A DNA stretch of 64,000 bases from Solirubrum koreensis (GTDB taxonomy: Bacteria; Bacteroidota; Bacteroidia; Cytophagales; Hymenobacteraceae): NCBI RefSeq assembly GCF_039541855.1, contig NZ_BAABHA010000008.1, positions 1 to 64,000 on the forward strand. The letters are read 5' to 3'. This document shows, in pieces, positions 24,762 to 33,386 of the stretch. Position 1 is the first letter of the stretch; each line of letters begins with the position of its first letter. Position numbers and translations under genes: made by a program. The notes beneath the pieces were generated by a model. That model searched no databases. It had not been told where the DNA came from and saw nothing but the letters and a program-made list of their open reading frames with translations.

Positions 24762-25289
24762 ATGAAAGTACTACCCACAAAGCTGCGAGGCCTGGCGGCC
24801 GCGCTGGCCACCGGCACGCTCCTGCTTGCCGCGGCCTGCGGCGGCAACGACAACACCGCTGCCGAGAATACCACGCCGGAATCGGGCGGTTCGATTTACG
24901 AGTCGGAGGCCTACAAGAAAGCCATGGAAAATGCCGATGCGGGCGGCGCCAAAGCGGCCACCGCGGGCCTCATTACCAAAGACGACGTGAAGCTCAGCCC
25001 CACCATCGACCAGGCCATGGTTAGCAAAGGCAAGAGCATTTCCGAGCTCAAGTGCCTATCGTGCCACAGCATGGGCGACAACAAAGTGGTGGGCCCCGGC
25101 TGGAAGGGCATTACCTCCCGCCGCGAGCCGGAGTGGATCATGAACATGGTGGTACACACCGACGCCATGCTGGAAACGGACCCCGCCGCGCAGAAAATGC
25201 TGGAGGAATGTCTCGTGCGCATGCCCAACCAAAACCTCACCCAGGACGAAGCCCGGCAGGTACTGGAGTACATGCGCACCCTCAAGTAA
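24762..25289 (+). CDS. cytochrome c lipoprotein of the nos cluster
   Basis: 175 residues. The signal peptide ends in a lipobox (LLAAAC, Cys26), then comes a Ser/Thr/Glu-rich linker and a class I cytochrome c domain with CLSCH (Cys98, Cys101, His102), VGPGWKGI and a probable Met ligand in RMPNQNL near position 164. It is attached to the outer face of a membrane. It starts 22 bp after the regulator and 67 bp before nosZ, so it is the likely electron donor to nitrous oxide reductase in this cluster, as c-type cytochromes are in other clade II clusters. Confidence 0.92.
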   Translation: MKVLPTKLRGLAAALATGTLLLAAACGGNDNTAAENTTPESGGSIYESEAYKKAMENADAGGAKAATAGLITKDDVKLSPTIDQAMVSKGKSISELKCLSCHSMGDNKVVGPGWKGITSRREPEWIMNMVVHTDAMLETDPAAQKMLEECLVRMPNQNLTQDEARQVLEYMRTLK

Positions 25290-25356
25290 AAAGAAGTAGC
25301 GGCTACTGCTGGCAAGGGCCAGCGGCGTGACTCATTATTCCCCAACGCCAACTACC

Positions 25357-27354
25357 ATGAACTCCTCCAAATTGCTGCTTACCCTGGCTGGAGCCGGGGC
25401 CGCAGTGGCTACCCTGCTGTATGTGCCGCAGGGGTGTACCCCTCATAAGTCGCCGGCGGCCGGTGCCGATGCCCAGGCAGCCGAAAAAGTATATGTAGCA
25501 CCGGGCAAGCACGACGAGTTCTACAACTTCGTATCGGGCGGCTTTTCGGGCCAGATGTCGGTGTACGGCATTCCGTCCGGGCGCCTGCTGAAAGTAATTC
25601 CCGTGTTTTCGGTGAACCCCGAAAACGGCTGGGGCTACAGCGAAGAATCCAAGCCCATGCTGAACACCACCCACGGTTTTGTGCCCTGGGACGACAGCCA
25701 CCACGTGCAGCTCAGCCAGACGAACGGCGCGCAGGACGGCAAATGGGCTTTCATTAACGGTAACAACACGCCGCGCATCGCCCGCATCGACCTGAAAACC
25801 TTCCGCACCACGGAAATTCTGGAAATTCCCAACAGCGCCGGCAACCACTCCTCGCCCTACCTCACCGAAAACACCGAGTACCTGGTGGCCGGCACCCGCT
25901 TCAGCGTGCCGCTGGGCGAAAACCAGGACGTGCCCGTGGCTTCCTACAAGAAGAACTTCAAGGGCACGCTTTCCTTCATTAAGGTGCGCCCCGAAGACGG
26001 CCGCATGAACGTGGCCTTCCAGATTCTGACGCCGGGCGTGAACTTCGACCTGAGCCGGGCCGGCAAGCAGGGCTCCCACGGCTGGTTTTTCTTCTCGTGC
26101 TACAACACCGAGCAGGCCTTTAACCTGCTGGAAGTAAACGCCTCGCAGAAAGACAAGGACTACATTCTGGCTGTGAACTGGAAAAAGGCCGAGGAATACC
26201 TGAAAGCCGGCAAGGGCAAGCGCCTGAAGTCGCCGCACGCCCACAACGTGTGGGACGAGAAAACCCACTCGGGCACGTCCACCATCGAGCAGGACATCGT
26301 GCAGCTCGACCCCCGGGAGCTGCCCGGCCTGTGCTACTTCATTCCCTGCCCCAAGAGCCCGCACGGCACCGACGTGGACCCCACCGGCGAGTACATCGTG
26401 GGCTCGGGCAAGCTGGCCGCGGTGGTGCCGGTGTTCAGCTTCCGCAAGATGCTGGCCGCCATCGAGAAAAAGGACTACGAAGGCCAGTACGACAGCATTC
26501 CGGTGCTCCAGTACGAGAACGTGCTGCACGGCGAAGTGAAGAAGCCCGGCCTGGGCCCGCTGCACACCGAGTTCGACGCCGAGGGCAACGCCTACACCAG
26601 CATGTTCGTGTCGAGCGAGATAGTGAAGTGGAATGTGAAGTCGCTGAAAGTGCTCGACCGCTTGCCCACGTTCTACTCCATCGGCCACCTGAGCATCCCC
26701 GGCGGCGACACGCGCAAACCCCACGGCAAGTACATGATTGCCTACAACAAGATTACCAAGGACCGCTACCTGCCCACCGGCCCCGAGCTGGCGCAGTCGG
26801 CCCAGCTCTACGACATTTCGGGCCCGAAGATGAAGCTGCTGCTGGACTTCCCCACCATTGGCGAGCCGCACTACGCCCAAAGCATTCCGGCCGCGCAGGT
26901 AGCGCCCAACTCGCTGAAAGCCTTTAAGCTCGAAGAAAACCAACATCCCTACGCCGCCAAGGGCGAAAAATTTGCCCGCGTGGAGCGCAAAGGCAACCAG
27001 GTACACGTGTACATGACGGCCATTCGCTCTCACCTCAACCCCGACATTATTGAGGGCGTGCGCGTGGGCGACGAGGTGTACTTCCACCTCACCAACCTGG
27101 AGCAGGACTGGGATGTGCCCCACGGCTTTGCTATTAAAGGCGCCGCCGAAAACGCCGAGTTGCTCATCATGCCCGGCGAAACGCAGACGCTGAAGTGGCA
27201 GCCCAAGCGCGTGGGCATCTTCCCCTTCTACTGCACCGACTTCTGCTCGGCGCTGCACCAGGAAATGCAAGGCTATATCCGCATTTCCCCGGCCAGCAGC
27301 AACGTGCCCCTGATGTTTACCGGGGGCCAGCAGCAGCCCGCCGCGCTGCAGTAA
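25357..27354 (+). CDS. nosZ: nitrous oxide reductase, clade II (Sec-dependent)
   Basis: 665 residues from ATG 25357. The enzyme reduces N2O to N2 in the periplasm. The N-terminus (MNSSKLLLTLAGAG...) is a Sec signal with a lipobox-like PQGC (Cys27) and lacks the twin arginine of clade I. A seven-bladed propeller region with scattered CuZ histidines (first pair in DDSHHVQLS, about 114-115; SPHAHNVW; PKSPHGTD; GPLHTEF; GEPHYAQS) is followed by a C-terminal cupredoxin domain with the CuA motif CTDFCSALHQEM: Cys626, Cys630, His634 and Met637. The gene order cytochrome-nosZ-membrane protein-nosL-D-F-Y is the Bacteroidota layout. Confidence 0.97.
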   Translation: MNSSKLLLTLAGAGAAVATLLYVPQGCTPHKSPAAGADAQAAEKVYVAPGKHDEFYNFVSGGFSGQMSVYGIPSGRLLKVIPVFSVNPENGWGYSEESKPMLNTTHGFVPWDDSHHVQLSQTNGAQDGKWAFINGNNTPRIARIDLKTFRTTEILEIPNSAGNHSSPYLTENTEYLVAGTRFSVPLGENQDVPVASYKKNFKGTLSFIKVRPEDGRMNVAFQILTPGVNFDLSRAGKQGSHGWFFFSCYNTEQAFNLLEVNASQKDKDYILAVNWKKAEEYLKAGKGKRLKSPHAHNVWDEKTHSGTSTIEQDIVQLDPRELPGLCYFIPCPKSPHGTDVDPTGEYIVGSGKLAAVVPVFSFRKMLAAIEKKDYEGQYDSIPVLQYENVLHGEVKKPGLGPLHTEFDAEGNAYTSMFVSSEIVKWNVKSLKVLDRLPTFYSIGHLSIPGGDTRKPHGKYMIAYNKITKDRYLPTGPELAQSAQLYDISGPKMKLLLDFPTIGEPHYAQSIPAAQVAPNSLKAFKLEENQHPYAAKGEKFARVERKGNQVHVYMTAIRSHLNPDIIEGVRVGDEVYFHLTNLEQDWDVPHGFAIKGAAENAELLIMPGETQTLKWQPKRVGIFPFYCTDFCSALHQEMQGYIRISPASSNVPLMFTGGQQQPAALQ

Positions 27355-27356
27355 AC

Positions 27357-27520
27357 CAAAGCTGTTATCTGTCAGCTGCTGGCTGTTAGCCCATGGCTGA
27401 CGACAGCAAGCAACAGCTAATTGTAGCGGGTCGGGCGGTAATGACCGTCCGACCTGGGGTACGCCGACCCTAAATCGGATATAAAAGCTAACAGCTCATA
27501 GCTGACAGCTAACAGCTTTA
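27357..27520. repeat. nested inverted-repeat element between nosZ and the next gene
   Basis: The left arm, starting AAGCTGTTATCTGTCAGC (27358 on), recurs inverted at the right end (about 27487-27520) over roughly 32 bp with about five mismatches. In between is a hairpin GTCGGgCGGT-AATG-ACCGtCCGAC (about 27429-27452). The arms are built of GCTGTTAGC/GCTGACAGC units. It looks like a non-autonomous palindromic repeat inserted in the operon; it may also act as an mRNA stabiliser or attenuator after nosZ. Confidence 0.55.
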
Positions 27521-27530
27521 TTCCATCGCC

Positions 27531-28169
27531 ATGTCTTCTGCTCCGCTTACGCTGGCCATGCGCCTGCTGCTGGGGCTGGGGGCGCTGCTGCTGCTGGTCA
27601 CCTACTGGGTGCCCGTGTGGCGCATCGACCTCTTCGCCCCGCAATATCCCGAAGGCCTGCAGATGACCATCTGGCTGGACCATTTGAGCGGCAACGTCGA
27701 CTCCATCAACGGGCTGAACCACTACATCGGGATGCGCTCCATCGATGAGAACATGTTTCCCGAGTTCAAGGTGCTGCCCTACGTGGTGGGGGCGCTGGCC
27801 GGCTGGGGCCTGCTGGCCGCGGCGCTGGGCCGGCGCTGGGCGGTGGGCGTGTGGCTCACGGCGCTGCTGGTGTTCCTGGCCGCCGCCATGGTCGATTTTT
27901 ACCGCTGGGGCTACGACTATGGCCACAACCTGGACGAGCACGCCGCCATCCGGATTGAGGGCATGACCTACCAGCCTCCGCTGATCGGCTACAAGCAGCT
28001 GCTCAACTTCGAGGCCTACTCCCTGCCCTCCTATGGGGCCTACCTGATAGCCGGGGCAACCCTGCTGGCGGCGCTGGTGCTGTGGCTCAGTCGCCGGCGC
28101 AAAACCGTGGGTTCGGCCCCGGCGGTACCGTTGCCCAGCCATGCCGGCGTGGTCCGTAATCAAGCGTAA
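27531..28169 (+). CDS. nos-cluster membrane protein of unknown function
   Basis: 212 residues with four membrane segments (about 8-26, 85-103, 107-125 and 168-187). The long loop after the first segment (27-84) is rich in acidic and aromatic residues (VWRIDLFAPQYPEGLQMTIWLDH) and the second loop has YDYGHNLDEHAAIRIEGM, both probably periplasmic. The tail is basic. Similar proteins lie between nosZ and nosL in Bacteroidota clusters; whether it corresponds to NosB of other clade II clusters cannot be told from the sequence. A role in electron delivery or reductase maturation is inferred from context only. Confidence 0.75.
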   Translation: MSSAPLTLAMRLLLGLGALLLLVTYWVPVWRIDLFAPQYPEGLQMTIWLDHLSGNVDSINGLNHYIGMRSIDENMFPEFKVLPYVVGALAGWGLLAAALGRRWAVGVWLTALLVFLAAAMVDFYRWGYDYGHNLDEHAAIRIEGMTYQPPLIGYKQLLNFEAYSLPSYGAYLIAGATLLAALVLWLSRRRKTVGSAPAVPLPSHAGVVRNQA

Positions 28170-28207
28170 GGCACCCGGCCTTTCTCCTCACCCAACAACC
28201 CACTTCC

Positions 28208-28660
28208 GTGTTTCGCCCGCTGCTCCTTTTCTTACTGCTGACCGCGGTGCTCGGCCTGGGCAGCTGCCAGTCGGGGCCGCGGGCGGTGCGCCTGGGCCAG
28301 GACGAGTGCGCCCACTGCCGCATGACGGTGGTTAAGGCCGAATTTGCCGCCCAGCTGGTGACCGGCAAGGGCCGGCAGTACGTGTTCGATGACCTGCTGT
28401 GCCTGGCCAGCTTCCTGCGGGAAAACCCCGAGGTAGCCGGCCCGGCGCCCCAGCTGCTGGTGGCCGATTTCAGCGAGCCTGCTACCTGGCTGCCGGTGGA
28501 GCAGGCCCAGCTGCTGCGCAGCACGGCATTTCGCTCGCCCATGAACGGCCAGCTGGCCGCCTTTGCCACGGCCGCCGCCGCGCAGGCTGCCGAAGGGAAG
28601 CTCAGCCAGCCGGCCAAAATAATTTCCTGGAATGATGTGGGCCAACTACAAGTACACTAG
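28208..28660 (+). CDS. nosL: NosL copper-binding lipoprotein
   Basis: 150 residues from a GTG start. The signal peptide ends at a lipobox (GLGSC, Cys20). The copper-binding motif CAHCRM is at Cys34, Cys37 and Met39, as in other NosL proteins, followed by the conserved region QYVFDDLLCLASFL. NosL is a copper chaperone for assembling the reductase CuZ site in the periplasm. The 3' end overlaps the nosD start by 29 bp, indicating translational coupling. Confidence 0.93.
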   Translation: MFRPLLLFLLLTAVLGLGSCQSGPRAVRLGQDECAHCRMTVVKAEFAAQLVTGKGRQYVFDDLLCLASFLRENPEVAGPAPQLLVADFSEPATWLPVEQAQLLRSTAFRSPMNGQLAAFATAAAAQAAEGKLSQPAKIISWNDVGQLQVH

Positions 28661-29897
28661 CCGCTACCGGGCGCTCTGGCTGGCCCTGCCCCTGCTGCTA
28701 ATGGCAGTGGGCACGCAGGCGCGCACGCTGCACGTAGGCGCCGGGCAAACCTATTCCCGCCTGCGCCCGGCCCTGGCCCGCGCGGCCGCCGGCGACACCG
28801 TGCTGGTGCACCCCGGCGTGTACCGCGAAGGCAACCTGGTACTGAACCGGCGCGTGGTGCTGCGCGGCGTGGGCTGGCCCGTGCTCGACGGCCGCCACCG
28901 CGACGAGCTGCTGACCGTGAAAGCCCACGGCTTCGAGCTCAGCGGCTTTGTGCTGCGCCGCTCCGGCCAGGGCAGCATGATCGACTACGCCGGCGTGAAG
29001 GTGTACGACAGCCGCGACGTGTACATTCACCACAACCGCCTGCAGGACTGCTTTTTCGGCATTTACCTCTCGGGTTGCGCCGGGGGGCGCGTGGAGTACA
29101 ACACGCTGCAGGGCAACCCCGACCACCAAACCCAGAACGAGTCGGGCAACGGCATTCACCTGTGGCGCTGCGCCGGCATGCAGGTCCGCAACAACCGCGT
29201 CAGCGGCCACCGCGACGGCATCTACTTCGAGTTTGTCACCGATTCGCGCATCGAGCGCAACCTGAGCGAAAACAACCTGCGCTACGGGCTGCACTTTATG
29301 TTTTCGCACCAGAACACCTACCAGCGTAACACTTTCCGGCGCAACGGCGCGGGCGTGGCCGTGATGTACTCGCGCGGCGTACGCATGCAGCGCAACACCT
29401 TTCTGGAAAACCGCGGCGCCGCCAGCTACGGCCTGCTGCTGAAGGACATCAGCGACAGTCACATTTCCGACAACGTATTCGAGGGCAATACCGTGGGCGT
29501 GCAGCTCGAAAGCGTGAGCCGCTGCACCCTGCGCCGCAACCGCGTGGCGCGCAACGGCTGGGGCATGCGCCTTACCGCCAGCTGCGACGCCAACTGGCTG
29601 ACCGGCAACGCTTTTATCGGCAACACCTTCGACCTGGCCACCAACGGCACGGTGATGCTGAACGTGCTGCGCGGCAACTACTGGGATAAATACCGGGGCT
29701 ACGACCTGAACCGCGACCAGGTGGGCGACGTGCCCTACCACCCGCTTTCGGCCTTCAGCTACGCCGTGGAGCAGCTGCCGGCCGCCATCATCTTTTTCCG
29801 CAGCCCCATGGTGGAAATGCTCGACCGTACCGAGCAGCTGGTGCCCAGCCTCACGCCGGCCGCCCTTACCGACCCTCGCCCCCGCATCCGCTTATGA
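28632..29897 (+). CDS. nosD: NosD periplasmic copper-maturation protein
   Basis: 421 residues from ATG 28632 (a second ATG follows directly). A signal peptide (WLALPLLLMAVGTQA) precedes a right-handed beta-helix built of repeats such as NRLQDCFFGIYLSGC, NRVSGHRDGIYFEFVTDSRIERN and NTFLENRGAASYGLLLKDISDS, typical of NosD/CASH domains. NosD works with NosF and NosY to load sulfide/copper into the CuZ centre. It overlaps nosL upstream and nosF downstream (ATGA at 29894). Confidence 0.95.
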   Translation: MMWANYKYTSRYRALWLALPLLLMAVGTQARTLHVGAGQTYSRLRPALARAAAGDTVLVHPGVYREGNLVLNRRVVLRGVGWPVLDGRHRDELLTVKAHGFELSGFVLRRSGQGSMIDYAGVKVYDSRDVYIHHNRLQDCFFGIYLSGCAGGRVEYNTLQGNPDHQTQNESGNGIHLWRCAGMQVRNNRVSGHRDGIYFEFVTDSRIERNLSENNLRYGLHFMFSHQNTYQRNTFRRNGAGVAVMYSRGVRMQRNTFLENRGAASYGLLLKDISDSHISDNVFEGNTVGVQLESVSRCTLRRNRVARNGWGMRLTASCDANWLTGNAFIGNTFDLATNGTVMLNVLRGNYWDKYRGYDLNRDQVGDVPYHPLSAFSYAVEQLPAAIIFFRSPMVEMLDRTEQLVPSLTPAALTDPRPRIRL

Positions 29898-30625
29898 TAC
29901 GCATCGAAGGCCTGACCAAGAAGTTCGGCAAAACCGAAGCCCTGCGCGGCGTAAGCGTGCAGCTCGAAGCTGGCCGCGTGGTGGTCATCATGGGACCGAA
30001 CGCCTCCGGCAAATCTACCCTGCTCAAATGCATTCTGGGGGTGGTGCAGCCCAGCGGCGGCGACATCCGCGTGCTGGGCCAGCCCATTGCGGGCCAGTGG
30101 CAGTACCGCGCCGACATCGGCTACATGCCTCAGCTCAACCACCTGCCCGAAAACCTGACCACGGCCCAGCTTTTCGACATGATTCGGGCGGTGCGCCAGC
30201 CCCGGCCCGGGCAGGCGCTCGACTACGAGCTGTATGAGCAGTACGCGCTGCGGGACTGGCAGAACAAGCGCCTGGGCACGCTCTCGGGCGGCACCCGGCA
30301 GAAGATAAACGCCGCGCTGGCTTTCCTGTTCGCGCCCCGCATCATCGTGCTCGACGAGCCGTCGGTGGGCCTCGACCCCGTGGCCGTGGAAATTCTAAAA
30401 GCCAAAATCCGCAAGTGCCGGGCCCAAGGGCGGCTGGTGCTGCTCACCTCCCACCTATTTGCCGAGGCCGAGGAGCTGGGCGACGACCTGCTGTACCTGC
30501 GCGACGGGCAGGTGCAGCTCGACACGCCCATTGCCGATTTCCTGGAGCTGACGCAGCAGGCCACGCTTGGCGCGGCCGTGCTGGCCTACTACCACCGCCC
30601 TTCTGCCACCTCTGTAACCCGCTGA
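29894..30625 (+). CDS. nosF: NosF ABC ATPase
   Basis: 243 residues. Walker A GPNASGKST, signature LSGGTRQKINAALAF, Walker B IIVLDEPSVGLDP and H-loop LTSHLF are intact. In the NosDFY complex it powers maturation of nitrous oxide reductase. It overlaps nosD by 4 bp and is 4 bp from nosY, so the three are co-translated. Confidence 0.95.
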   Translation: MIRIEGLTKKFGKTEALRGVSVQLEAGRVVVIMGPNASGKSTLLKCILGVVQPSGGDIRVLGQPIAGQWQYRADIGYMPQLNHLPENLTTAQLFDMIRAVRQPRPGQALDYELYEQYALRDWQNKRLGTLSGGTRQKINAALAFLFAPRIIVLDEPSVGLDPVAVEILKAKIRKCRAQGRLVLLTSHLFAEAEELGDDLLYLRDGQVQLDTPIADFLELTQQATLGAAVLAYYHRPSATSVTR

Positions 30626-30629
30626 CCGT

Positions 30630-31397
30630 ATGCTGAACCTGCTGGCTTTTATGCTGCGCGACCTGCTACGCAACCGCACCGTGCTGGCTTACGCGGGCCT
30701 GCTGCTGCTGCTCAGTACCGGCCTGTGGTGGCTGGACCCCGCGCCCGAGCGCCTGGCCCTGAACCTGGTAAACGTGACGCTGCTGTTCGTGCCGCTCTAC
30801 ACGGTGATTTTCACCATCACCTACTTCCACAACTCGCGCGACTTCACCGAGCTGCTGGTGGTGCTGCCGCTGCCGCGCCGGGCCGTGCTGCTGGGCCAGC
30901 TGGGCGCCGTGCTGCTGGCGTTGTCCGCCGCGCTGCTCGTCGGGCTGGGGCTGCCGCTGCTGCTGCTGGCCGGCAGCTGGCGCACGCTCACGCTGGTACT
31001 CACCGGGGTGGGGCTGACGTGGGTGTTCGTGGCGTTGTCGTACGCGCTGGTGTTGTTCGTGCCCGAAAAAATCAAGAGCATCGGCCTGGGGCTGGTTATG
31101 TGGTTTGCCCTGGCCGTGCTCTACGACGGGCTGGTGCTGGCGCTGCTCTACTGGTTCAGCGACTACCCCATCGAAGCTTTCGTGGTGCCCGTGGCCAGCC
31201 TGAACCCGCTGGATTTGGCCCGCATTGTGGTGCTGCTGCAGTTCGATACGGCCGCGCTCATGGGCTACACCGGCGCCGTGTACCAGGATTTTTTCGGTAG
31301 CCACCTGGGCATACTCGTAGCCAGCACGGTGCTGCTGATCTGGGTGGCCGTGCCGCTGCTGGTGGCCGTGCGCCGGTTTAAAAAAATGGATCTGTAG
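30630..31397 (+). CDS. nosY: NosY ABC permease
   Basis: 255 residues with six membrane segments and the ABC-2-like pattern of NosY: FMLRDLLRNRTVLAYAGLLL at the start, then VIFTITYFHNSRDFTELLVVLPLPRRAVLLGQLG, and the conserved SLNPLDLARIVVLLQFDTAALMGYTGAV near 190-215. It is the membrane part of NosDFY. It is the last gene of the nos run; 273 bp of non-coding DNA precede the Rrf2 gene. Confidence 0.95.
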   Translation: MLNLLAFMLRDLLRNRTVLAYAGLLLLLSTGLWWLDPAPERLALNLVNVTLLFVPLYTVIFTITYFHNSRDFTELLVVLPLPRRAVLLGQLGAVLLALSAALLVGLGLPLLLLAGSWRTLTLVLTGVGLTWVFVALSYALVLFVPEKIKSIGLGLVMWFALAVLYDGLVLALLYWFSDYPIEAFVVPVASLNPLDLARIVVLLQFDTAALMGYTGAVYQDFFGSHLGILVASTVLLIWVAVPLLVAVRRFKKMDL

Positions 31398-31622
31398 GCC
31401 CGCCGTAGGTGCTGGAAAACACTTCAGAACCTGCAGGCTTCGCGCCTTGAAACGCGGTGTTAACCCAAGGTACCGGGCCGGGAGCATGGCATCTCTCTGA
31501 ACAACCTTGCGCGGCATAATGAAAGGAAGAAAGGTAAATCGTAAGCCGTATAGGCCTTTCCCAGTCTTACCGTGCTGTACCGGGCCGGGCACCCGGCGGC
31601 AGACAAGTTCACCCGCTTTATA

Positions 31623-31638
31623 CCGGATAAATTTGTCC
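31623..31638. promoter_or_regulatory. NsrR-like operator at the Rrf2 promoter
   Basis: CCGGATAAATTTGTCC. Its core GGATAAATTTGTCC is the exact reverse complement of the core at 32142-32155 before the flavohaemoglobin gene. It covers the TTTG of the -33 element, so binding should repress. Confidence 0.65.
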
Positions 31639-31663
31639 CTTATAAAATCAGGCAGTACCTTTG
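31632..31663 (+). promoter_or_regulatory. promoter of the Rrf2 regulator
   Basis: TTTG (31632-31635), 20 nt, TACCTTTG (31656-31663), both exact consensus elements. The predicted start falls at or within a few bases of the ATG at 31671, so the messenger is probably leaderless or nearly so. Confidence 0.55.
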
Positions 31664-31670
31664 CCCCACC

Positions 31671-32120
31671 ATGGCAATGTTCTCCAAAGCATGTGAATAC
31701 GGAATTCGGGCCGCGATTTACATCGGCCAGCAGTCGGCCGACTTTGGCCGCCGCGTGGGCCTGAAGGACATTGCCTCGGAAATCGGCTCGCCGGAAGCGT
31801 TTACCGCCAAAGTGCTGCAGCAGCTGGTGCGCGAGCGGCTGGTAACGTCGGTGAAGGGCCCTGCCGGCGGCTTTGAACTGACGCCCGAGCAGCTGCGCAC
31901 CGTTACGCTACGCCAGATTGTGGTGGCCATCGACGGCGGCGCCATGCTGCAGGGCTGCGCCCTGGGCTTGCCGCAGTGTTCGGCCCGGCAGCCCTGCCCC
32001 CTGCATTACCAGTTTTTGCCCATCCGCGACCAGCTTAACGAGGTGCTTGGCAGCCATACCGTTGGCGAGCTGGCCGGCAAGGTGCACGACGGACTGGGCT
32101 TTTTGAAACAGTTGAGCTAA
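31671..32120 (+). CDS. Rrf2-family regulator, NsrR-like
   Basis: 149 residues from ATG 31671 (ATG 31677 equally possible). Winged-helix start MFSKACEYGIRAAIYI, recognition region IGSPEAFTAKVLQQLVRERLVTSVKGPAGGFEL. Three cysteines at C96, C103 and C109 (GCALGLPQCSARQPC) match the iron-sulfur ligand region of NsrR/IscR, with one spacing a residue longer than the usual C-x5-C-x5-C. NsrR senses NO through its cluster and represses NO detoxification genes; the flavohaemoglobin gene 54 bp downstream and the shared operator support that role here. Confidence 0.85.
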   Translation: MAMFSKACEYGIRAAIYIGQQSADFGRRVGLKDIASEIGSPEAFTAKVLQQLVRERLVTSVKGPAGGFELTPEQLRTVTLRQIVVAIDGGAMLQGCALGLPQCSARQPCPLHYQFLPIRDQLNEVLGSHTVGELAGKVHDGLGFLKQLS

Positions 32121-32139
32121 CCCTTTTTTTGCCCCTATG

Positions 32140-32157
32140 CCGGACAAATTTATCCGG
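32140..32157. promoter_or_regulatory. NsrR-like operator before the flavohaemoglobin gene
   Basis: CCGGACAAATTTATCCGG, an 18-bp palindrome with one central mismatch pair (C/T). Its 14-bp core is the reverse complement of the operator at the Rrf2 promoter. It lies 18-35 nt before the start codon. Confidence 0.65.
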
Positions 32158-32174
32158 TAATCATTCCCCTTTCT

Positions 32175-33386
32175 ATGACTCCAGATCAGAAAGAACTCGT
32201 TACCGCAACCGTAAGTACCCTGAAAGAGCACGGCGTGCTGCTGACCACCCACTTCTACCGCCGCATGTTCGAGCACAACCCCGAGCTGAAGAACGTCTTC
32301 AACATGGGCAACCAGCAGAACGGCAAGCAGCAGATGGCCCTGGCCCTGGCCGTACTGGCCTACGCCGAGCACATCGAAGACCCGTCGGTGCTGGTGCCCG
32401 CCGTTACCAAAATCGGCCACAAGCACGTCAGCCTCGACATCCGGCCCGAGCACTACGCCATTGTGGGCCGCCACCTGATAGCCTCCATTGCGGAGGTGCT
32501 GGGCGAGGCCGCTACCCCTGCCCTGCTCGACGCCTGGGCCACGGCCTACGGCGAGCTGGCCAGCCTGATGAGCGGGCTGGAAAGCGGCTTGTACCAGAAA
32601 GCCGTAAACCAGGAAGGCGGCTGGACGGGCTGGCGCCCGTTCACGGTGAAGCGAAAAGTGGAGGAATCGGCGGAAATAACCTCGTTTTACCTCTACCCCA
32701 CCGACGGCGGCAAAGTAGCCGACTATTTGCCCGGCCAGTACGTGAGCCTGCGCCTGTTTTTACCCGAGCTGAACCTGTTCCAGCCGCGGCAGTACAGCCT
32801 CTCCAGCGCCCCTAATGGCGAATACTACCGCATTTCGGTGAAGAAGGAAGCCGGTAGCCAGCACCCCGACGGGCTGATCAGCAACCGCCTGCACGACTTC
32901 GTACCCGAGGGAGGTATTGTGGAGCTGGGCGCGCCGGCCGGCGACTTCACCCTGGACGTTACCAAACCCACACCGGTGGTGCTGGTGAGCGGCGGCGTGG
33001 GCCAGACGCCGCTGCTGAGCATGCTCGACTACCTGGTAACGTCGGGCAGCAAGCGCGAAGTGGTGTGGGTGCACGGCAGCCGCAACCCGCGGGTGCACGC
33101 CTTCCGCGAGCCAGTGGCCGCGCTGGCCGCCCGCCACGAGCAGGTGCAGCACCATGTGTTTTACGATACGCCGGCTACCGGCTCCGACGAGGCAGAGGCA
33201 GGCCATTACGCCGGCTTTGTAGACCTGCGCAAGCTCAACGGAGGCACCCTGATGCCCGAGGCCGACTACTATGTGTGCGGTCCGGCTCCCTTTATCCGCA
33301 AGCAGGTGCAGGATTTGGCCGCGTTGGGCGTACCGCGCGAGTCCATTCACTTCGAGGAGTTTGGCCCGGCTACGCTGAGTGTGTAG
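32175..33386 (+). CDS. hmp: flavohaemoglobin (NO dioxygenase)
   Basis: 403 residues. The globin domain (1-140) has Tyr28 at B10, Gln/His contacts and the proximal His84 in GHKHVSLDI. The FAD-binding domain (about 150-255) has RQYSLSSAP, and the NAD domain has VSGGVGQTPLLSML and YVCGPAPFIRKQV, ending with EEFGP. The protein oxidises NO to nitrate with O2 and NAD(P)H in the cytoplasm. It lies directly downstream of the NsrR-like gene and carries the same operator, so induction by NO is expected. Length is normal for the family. Confidence 0.96.
   Translation: MTPDQKELVTATVSTLKEHGVLLTTHFYRRMFEHNPELKNVFNMGNQQNGKQQMALALAVLAYAEHIEDPSVLVPAVTKIGHKHVSLDIRPEHYAIVGRHLIASIAEVLGEAATPALLDAWATAYGELASLMSGLESGLYQKAVNQEGGWTGWRPFTVKRKVEESAEITSFYLYPTDGGKVADYLPGQYVSLRLFLPELNLFQPRQYSLSSAPNGEYYRISVKKEAGSQHPDGLISNRLHDFVPEGGIVELGAPAGDFTLDVTKPTPVVLVSGGVGQTPLLSMLDYLVTSGSKREVVWVHGSRNPRVHAFREPVAALAARHEQVQHHVFYDTPATGSDEAEAGHYAGFVDLRKLNGGTLMPEADYYVCGPAPFIRKQVQDLAALGVPRESIHFEEFGPATLSV

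Noticed and set aside
25303..27270. 655-residue minus-strand frame opposite nosZ
   Set aside because: Shadow of nosZ; low-complexity Val/His/Gly translation. The same holds for long frames opposite the RND pump (37866-39764), the ABC permease (19248-20405) and nosD (28698-29741).
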